Below are positions 59,866-64,000 of a stretch of DNA of 64,000 nt, piece after piece. The stretch is from Maritimibacter sp. (GTDB taxonomy: Bacteria; Pseudomonadota; Alphaproteobacteria; Rhodobacterales; Rhodobacteraceae). Every line of letters starts with the position of its first letter. The first letter of the stretch is position 1. The stretch lies in NCBI GenBank assembly GCA_017792445.1, contig CP051232.1, positions 2,702,001-2,766,000 of the forward strand, written 5' to 3'. The position numbers and the translations under genes are program-made. The notes beneath the pieces are model-generated. The model was not told the origin of the DNA and did no database searches. It was given only the letters and a program-made list of their open reading frames with translations.

Positions 59866-61359
59866 ATGCGCGCCATGTTCGACCGTGTCCCAGACATGGC
59901 CGCCAAGCGCGCCGAGATCAGCCCGAACGCCGTCGCCTTCCGCGACGCGGGGACCGGGCGTGACTGGACGTTCGCCGAGGTCGACCGCGCCGCCTCGGGC
60001 ATGGCGCGCGGTCTGAGCGAGGCGGGATACGCCCCCGGCGACCGGCTGGCGATCATCTGTCATAACCGCGCCGAGTTCTTCATCGCGCTGTTCGCCTGCC
60101 AGAAATCCGGCGTGATCCTCTGTCCGCTGAACTGGCGCCAGCCCCTGCGGGAACTGGTCGTCACGATCCGCCCCGCCGCGCCGAAGGGTGTGCTGCACGA
60201 CGCGATCCACACCCGCCGCGCCCGTGCCCTGGCGGCGGCCAGCGGCATGGCCGTCCACGGGATCGAAACCGACATGGCCCGCTGGATGCGGATGGAACCG
60301 TCGGGCCCGGCACAGGCCATCGACGGCAGCCGCCCGTGGTATCTGCTGTTCACATCGGGCACCACCGGTCGGCCGAAGGCGGTCATCAACACCGCCCGCA
60401 TGGCTTGGGCCAACACGGTCAACATCGGGCAGGCGGTGGGGCTGACCGCCCGCGACGCCACGGTGAACTTCCTGCCACTGTTCCACACCGCCGGGATCAA
60501 CCTTTACACGCTGCCCGCTTTCCTGACCGGCGCCGTGACAACGATCCTGCCGCGTTTCGACGCGCCCGCGTTGCTGTCGCTGCTGGCGAAAGGAGAGGTC
60601 ACCCAGTTCTTCGGCGTCCCCGCGATCTATCAGGCGTTCAGCCTGTCGCCGGGCATCGACACCGTGAACTGGTCCCGCATCCGTTTCGGCTGCGGCGGCG
60701 CACCGTTGTCGGAACCCCTGATCCGCTTCTTCGCCGCCCGTGGCGCGCGGGTGCTGAATGGCTACGGCCTTACCGAAAGCGGCCCCACCGTGTTCCTGAT
60801 GGACCCGGACCATGCCGAGGCCAAGATCGGCTCGGTCGGGCGCGCGCAGATGTTGACCGAGGTGCGGCTTCTGGGCGTGCCCGACGGCTCGGGCGCGGCG
60901 GGCGAGGTGCTGATGCGCGGGCCGAACATCACGCCGGGCTACTACAACGACCCGGCATCGACCGAGGCGGCGTTCGATGCGGATGGCTGGCTGCGCACCG
61001 GAGATGTCGGGCGGTGGGACGCGGACGGCTATTTCCACCTCGTCGACCGGATCAAGGATATGTTCATCTCGGGCGGCGAAAACGTCTATCCGGCCGAGGT
61101 CGAACGTATCCTGAACGACCATCCTTCGGTTCTGGAATCCGCGGTGGTCGGCGTTCCCGACGACCGCTGGGGCGAGGTTGGCGCGGCCTTCCTGATCGCC
61201 CGGCCCGCCGCCGTGCCCGATCCGGCAGAGCTTCAGGCGTGGTGCCGCGACCGGCTTGCCGCCTACAAGGTGCCGAAGCTGGTGAACCTGCTCGACGACT
61301 TCCCGCGCACGCCCGCCGGCAAGGTCCGCAAGCCCGACCTGCGGAAGCTGCTGACGTGA
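59866..61359 (+). CDS. Acyl-CoA synthetase (AMP-binding enzyme)
   Basis: 497 residues. The ATP/AMP loop is FTSGTTGRPKAV, the A5 motif NGYGLTESGPT, then LRTGDVGRWDADGYFHLVDR with ISGGENVYPAEVE, and the catalytic lysine is near the C terminus in PAGKVRKPDLRK. It activates a carboxylic acid to acyl-AMP and then acyl-CoA. Two hot-dog-fold genes overlap its end, so the acyl-CoA is probably processed further in the same operon. The start is one of two ATGs three codons apart (59866 or 59875). Confidence 0.92.
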   Translation: MRAMFDRVPDMAAKRAEISPNAVAFRDAGTGRDWTFAEVDRAASGMARGLSEAGYAPGDRLAIICHNRAEFFIALFACQKSGVILCPLNWRQPLRELVVTIRPAAPKGVLHDAIHTRRARALAAASGMAVHGIETDMARWMRMEPSGPAQAIDGSRPWYLLFTSGTTGRPKAVINTARMAWANTVNIGQAVGLTARDATVNFLPLFHTAGINLYTLPAFLTGAVTTILPRFDAPALLSLLAKGEVTQFFGVPAIYQAFSLSPGIDTVNWSRIRFGCGGAPLSEPLIRFFAARGARVLNGYGLTESGPTVFLMDPDHAEAKIGSVGRAQMLTEVRLLGVPDGSGAAGEVLMRGPNITPGYYNDPASTEAAFDADGWLRTGDVGRWDADGYFHLVDRIKDMFISGGENVYPAEVERILNDHPSVLESAVVGVPDDRWGEVGAAFLIARPAAVPDPAELQAWCRDRLAAYKVPKLVNLLDDFPRTPAGKVRKPDLRKLLT

Positions 61360-61709
61360 AGCTGTCGCTGTCCGAAACCTGGGTTCCGACGCAGGAAGAG
61401 TTCGACGCGTTCGCGCGGCTGTCCGGCGACGCGAACCCGATCCATGTCGACCCGGACTTCGCCGCCGCCACGCCGTTCGGGCGCACGGTCAGCCACGGAA
61501 TGCTGATCTACGCGAAGCTGTGGTCGATGCTGACCCGCGCCCGTCCCGAGACGCGGCACGTGGCGCAGGACATGATGTTTCCGGCCCCATGTTTCGCGCG
61601 CGAAACAATTTACCTTACGGTAACGGGCGAGGCGCCCGGGTCCGTCGACCTTGTCGCGGCGCGCGAGGACGGGACCAAGGTGTTCACCGGCAGGGCCGAT
61701 CTCGCATGA
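61356..61709 (+). CDS. MaoC-like hot-dog dehydratase
   Basis: 117 residues starting at GTG, which overlaps the acyl-CoA synthetase stop (GTGA). The hydratase motif is present: SGDANPIHVDPDFAAATPFG with VSHGML, giving the catalytic Asp and His of R-specific enoyl-CoA hydratases. It probably hydrates an enoyl-CoA made from the product of the synthetase. The small size fits a single hot-dog. Confidence 0.85.
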   Translation: MKLSLSETWVPTQEEFDAFARLSGDANPIHVDPDFAAATPFGRTVSHGMLIYAKLWSMLTRARPETRHVAQDMMFPAPCFARETIYLTVTGEAPGSVDLVAAREDGTKVFTGRADLA

Positions 61710-62047
61710 TCAAGGTGGGGCAGGCGGCGGAAACGCGGCGCAGGTTCGCGCAGGAGGAACTGGCGGTGTTGGGGGTGGAAGGCAGGGTGCCCGAGCCGCT
61801 GCTGGCCGCGATGATCTCGACGTTGCTGGGGATGCACCTGCCGGGGCAGGGGACGAATTACCTCAAGCAGGAGCTGGCCTTCCCGGCGACCGCACCGCCG
61901 GACGCCGAGATCGTCGCACGGGTCGAGGTGACGCGGCTGCGCCCCGAGACGCGGCTTGTCGACCTGTGGGCCACCTGCCATGCGGAAGGTGTACTCGTCT
62001 GCGAGGGGCGGTCGCTGGTCAAGGCGGGGGGTGACGCGATCTTCTGA
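61706..62047 (+). CDS. Second small hot-dog-fold protein
   Basis: 113 residues, overlapping the previous gene by 4 nt. The pattern PLLAAMISTLLGMHLPGQGT, then ELAFPATAPPDAEIVARVEV and a final CEGRSLVKA strand, is MaoC-like. The Asp-x-x-x-x-His pair is missing, so it is probably a non-catalytic partner of the hydratase or has another acyl-CoA substrate. The two may form one heteromeric hydratase (inference). Confidence 0.75.
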   Translation: MIKVGQAAETRRRFAQEELAVLGVEGRVPEPLLAAMISTLLGMHLPGQGTNYLKQELAFPATAPPDAEIVARVEVTRLRPETRLVDLWATCHAEGVLVCEGRSLVKAGGDAIF

Positions 62048-62061
62048 AAGATCACGCCCCT

Positions 62062-63114
62062 TCACCGCCCCGAGCGCAGGCGTCCCACGATGCCGGTCGG
62101 GAAGAAATAGACGCTGAGGATGAACAGCACGCCCAGCCACAGAAGCCAGCGGTCCGGGTCCAGCAGGTTCGGGATCAGCGGCAGCGCCTCGGTCGCCTCC
62201 GAGGCGACGCCCATCAGCGATTGCAGATAGTTCTGCGCCAGCACGAAGATCGTCGCGCCCAGCACCGCGCCGTACATCGTGCCCATGCCGCCGATCACCA
62301 CCATCAGCAGGATGTCCAGCATGATTTCGAAGCTCAGCGTGGTGTCCGGCCCGACATAGCGCAGCCAGATCGCGAACAGGCTGCCCGCGATGGCCGCGAC
62401 CGCCGCAGACAGGCAGGTCGCCGTCACGCGGTACCAGACCACCCGATAGCCGATCGCCTCGGCGCGGAAGTCATTCTCGCGGATCGCCTGAAGCACCCGT
62501 CCGAAGGGCGAGTTCACGATACGCAGAAGCAGCAGGAACAGGATCAGGCAGGCGAAGAACACGAGGTAGTAGTTCAGCAGCTTGCCGTTGATCCGGACGC
62601 CGAACAGTTCTCCCAGCCGGAAGGCGGGGGTCAGTTCGCGGGGGATTTGGTAGTTCAGCCCGTCCTCGCCCCCGGTCAGGCCCGACATCTGGCTGACCAG
62701 CACGGCGACCGCCGACGCGACCGCCAGCGTGATCATCGCGAAGAAGATCGCCCGCACCCGCAACGAGAACAGCCCGATCACCAACGCCAGCGCCGCCGCC
62801 GCCAGCGCGCCCGCGACGGTGCCGGTCAGAAGCGCGCCCCATCCCCGGCCCATGTGGACCGAGGCCAGCGCCACGCCGTAGGCGCCAAGGCCGAAGAACA
62901 TCGTGTGCGCGAAGCTGACGATGCCGGTATAGCCCAGAAGCAGGTCGTAGCTTGCCACCAGCACGATGAAGATGCAGATCCGCGCCGCCGTCTCCAGCGA
63001 CCGGACGCCGGGGAACAGGAAGGGCGCCAGCGCCAGCGCCACAAGGATCACCAGCAGCAGGACGGTCAGGACGGTAGAGCGGGGCTTGTCGCCGGAAAGC
63101 GGTCTGGTCAGCAT
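62062..63114 (-). CDS. livM: Branched-chain amino acid-type ABC permease, LivM-like (second system)
   Basis: 350 residues with about nine hydrophobic segments. Markers are YDLLLGYTGIVSFAHTMFFG, VRAIFFAMITLAVASAVAV and FRAEAIGYRVVWYRVTATCL. It differs clearly from the LivM at 46.5 kb, so this window holds two Liv-type importers. It is convergent with the acyl-CoA synthetase operon (14-bp gap) and follows a LivH gene on the same strand after 1 bp. Such importers can take up aromatic or hydroxylated acids. Confidence 0.9.
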   Translation of the reverse strand: MLTRPLSGDKPRSTVLTVLLLVILVALALAPFLFPGVRSLETAARICIFIVLVASYDLLLGYTGIVSFAHTMFFGLGAYGVALASVHMGRGWGALLTGTVAGALAAAALALVIGLFSLRVRAIFFAMITLAVASAVAVLVSQMSGLTGGEDGLNYQIPRELTPAFRLGELFGVRINGKLLNYYLVFFACLILFLLLLRIVNSPFGRVLQAIRENDFRAEAIGYRVVWYRVTATCLSAAVAAIAGSLFAIWLRYVGPDTTLSFEIMLDILLMVVIGGMGTMYGAVLGATIFVLAQNYLQSLMGVASEATEALPLIPNLLDPDRWLLWLGVLFILSVYFFPTGIVGRLRSGR

Positions 63115-63115
63115 G

Positions 63116-64000
63116 TCACTTCGCCTTCACCACCGGCATCATCCCCTGCGGCCGCCACATCAGCACCGCGGTCATCAGCCCGATGTTCGAGATCAGCGCC
63201 AGCTTGGGTTCGAGAAACGCGATGTAGTTCTGCAGCAGGCCCACCAGCAGCGCGCCGATGAACGCGCCCTCGACCGAGCCGAGCCCGCCGATGATCACCA
63301 CGATGAACACGAGGATCATCATCTCTTCGCCCATCCCCGCCGTGATGACCTCTTGGTACAGTCCCCACATCACCCCGCCGAGGCCGGCCAGCGCCGAGCC
63401 TGCGACGAAGACACCGATGAACACCAGCCGCAGACGGTAGCCAAGCGCCTCGACCATCTCGCCGTTCTGGACGCCCGCGCGGACGATCAGGCCGATCTTG
63501 GTGCGCCGCAGCACCAGCCGCATGGCGACGAACAGCACCAGCCCGACGACGACGGCCAGCACGCGGTAACGCTCGATGGCCGCGCCCGCGAAGGTGAAGG
63601 CGCCTTTCAGGGTCTCGGGGCGGTTGAGGAAGATCTCTTCCGGGCCCCAGACCACGTGGATCAGCTGTTCGATCACGATCAGCCCGCCCACGGTGACGAG
63701 GATCTGCTTGAGGTGCGCGCCATAGACCGGGCGGACGATCACCCGCTCGAAGCCCCATCCCAATGCGCCGGTCACGCACATGGCGGCGATCACCGCAAGA
63801 AGAACGGCGGCGACGTTCAGCATCAGCGACGGCGCGCCGGTCCAGCTTCCCAGCCAGATCAGCACGGTGATGCCGACGAAGGCGCCCACCGAGATGAATG
63901 CGCCGTGGCCGAAGTTGATCACGTCCATCAGGCCGAACACCAGCGTCAGTCCCGAGGCCATGATGAAGATCATCATCCCCATGGCGAGGCCCGACACCGT
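63116..64000 (-). CDS. livH: Branched-chain amino acid-type ABC permease, LivH-like (5' end outside window)
   Basis: 295 residues visible; the frame is open to the right edge, so the start is not in the window. LivH markers are FIMASGLTLVFGLMDVINFG, GLIVRAGVQNGEMVEALGYR and VVIIGGLGSVEGAFIGALLV. The stop lies one base before the LivM start. The ATPases and binding protein must lie to the right. Confidence 0.92.
   Translation of the reverse strand, partial: TVSGLAMGMMIFIMASGLTLVFGLMDVINFGHGAFISVGAFVGITVLIWLGSWTGAPSLMLNVAAVLLAVIAAMCVTGALGWGFERVIVRPVYGAHLKQILVTVGGLIVIEQLIHVVWGPEEIFLNRPETLKGAFTFAGAAIERYRVLAVVVGLVLFVAMRLVLRRTKIGLIVRAGVQNGEMVEALGYRLRLVFIGVFVAGSALAGLGGVMWGLYQEVITAGMGEEMMILVFIVVIIGGLGSVEGAFIGALLVGLLQNYIAFLEPKLALISNIGLMTAVLMWRPQGMMPVVKAK

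Overview
The window is GC-rich alphaproteobacterial DNA and most resembles a marine Rhodobacteraceae (Roseobacter-type) chromosome. The evidence is the gene order murA - DUF2948 - hisD - UPF0262 - phosphatase - infA - maf - RNase E/G, a TTGA-N6-TCAA oxygen-regulator box, several ABC importers and the intergenic repeat that flanks hisD. No taxon can be proved from the window alone.

Layout. 0-1.6 kb: the end of a sugar-type ABC importer. 1.7-5.7 kb: four copies of a small unit (conserved 5' block, 25-residue membrane peptide, 67-residue protein, conserved 3' UTR and terminator). Three are in tandem and the fourth lies beyond an RTX calcium-binding protein gene. 5.7-8.7 kb: an AraC regulator and three small enzyme or membrane genes. 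8.9-12.9 kb: three tandem Tat-exported CrtC/AttH-like lipocalin genes behind an FNR-type box. 13.5-14.8 kb: an OprB-like porin.

14.9-34.5 kb is an integrated mobilizable element. It ends in a tRNA-Thr gene next to a tyrosine recombinase and has a degenerate copy of the tRNA 3' end at its far side. It carries mobilization genes (MobC-like, relaxase, small RHH-like protein), an ArdC-type antirestriction gene, many small cargo genes, a five-gene modification/restriction cassette (two adenine methyltransferases, an unknown 188-residue protein, McrB-like and McrC-like proteins), and a ParB-like gene split by an IS3-family insertion. Between the cassette and the ParB-like gene lies about 0.8 kb of non-coding DNA that folds, on the plus strand only, into a long series of bulged hairpins. 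G-U pairs and recurrent NCGANR hexaloops (mostly GCGANR) support a large structured RNA, which I regard as the most interesting object in the window. A second multi-hairpin non-coding block lies upstream of the ardC gene.

34.6-42.8 kb is core chromosome (murA to RNase E/G, then tRNA-Phe). 43.1-44.0 kb is a lower-GC sulfotransferase gene next to that tRNA. 44.2-49.6 kb is a branched-chain-amino-acid-type ABC importer operon with an HpcH/HpaI aldolase. 50.0-57.0 kb is a complete ferric-siderophore uptake set (TonB receptor, binding protein, two permeases, ATPase, siderophore-interacting reductase). 57-59 kb is a divergent SDR/RpiR pair. 59.2-64 kb is a TetR regulator with a palindromic operator, an acyl-CoA synthetase, two hot-dog proteins and a second, convergent Liv-type permease pair that runs off the window. 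All calls were made by reading the sequence; no database search or folding program was run.
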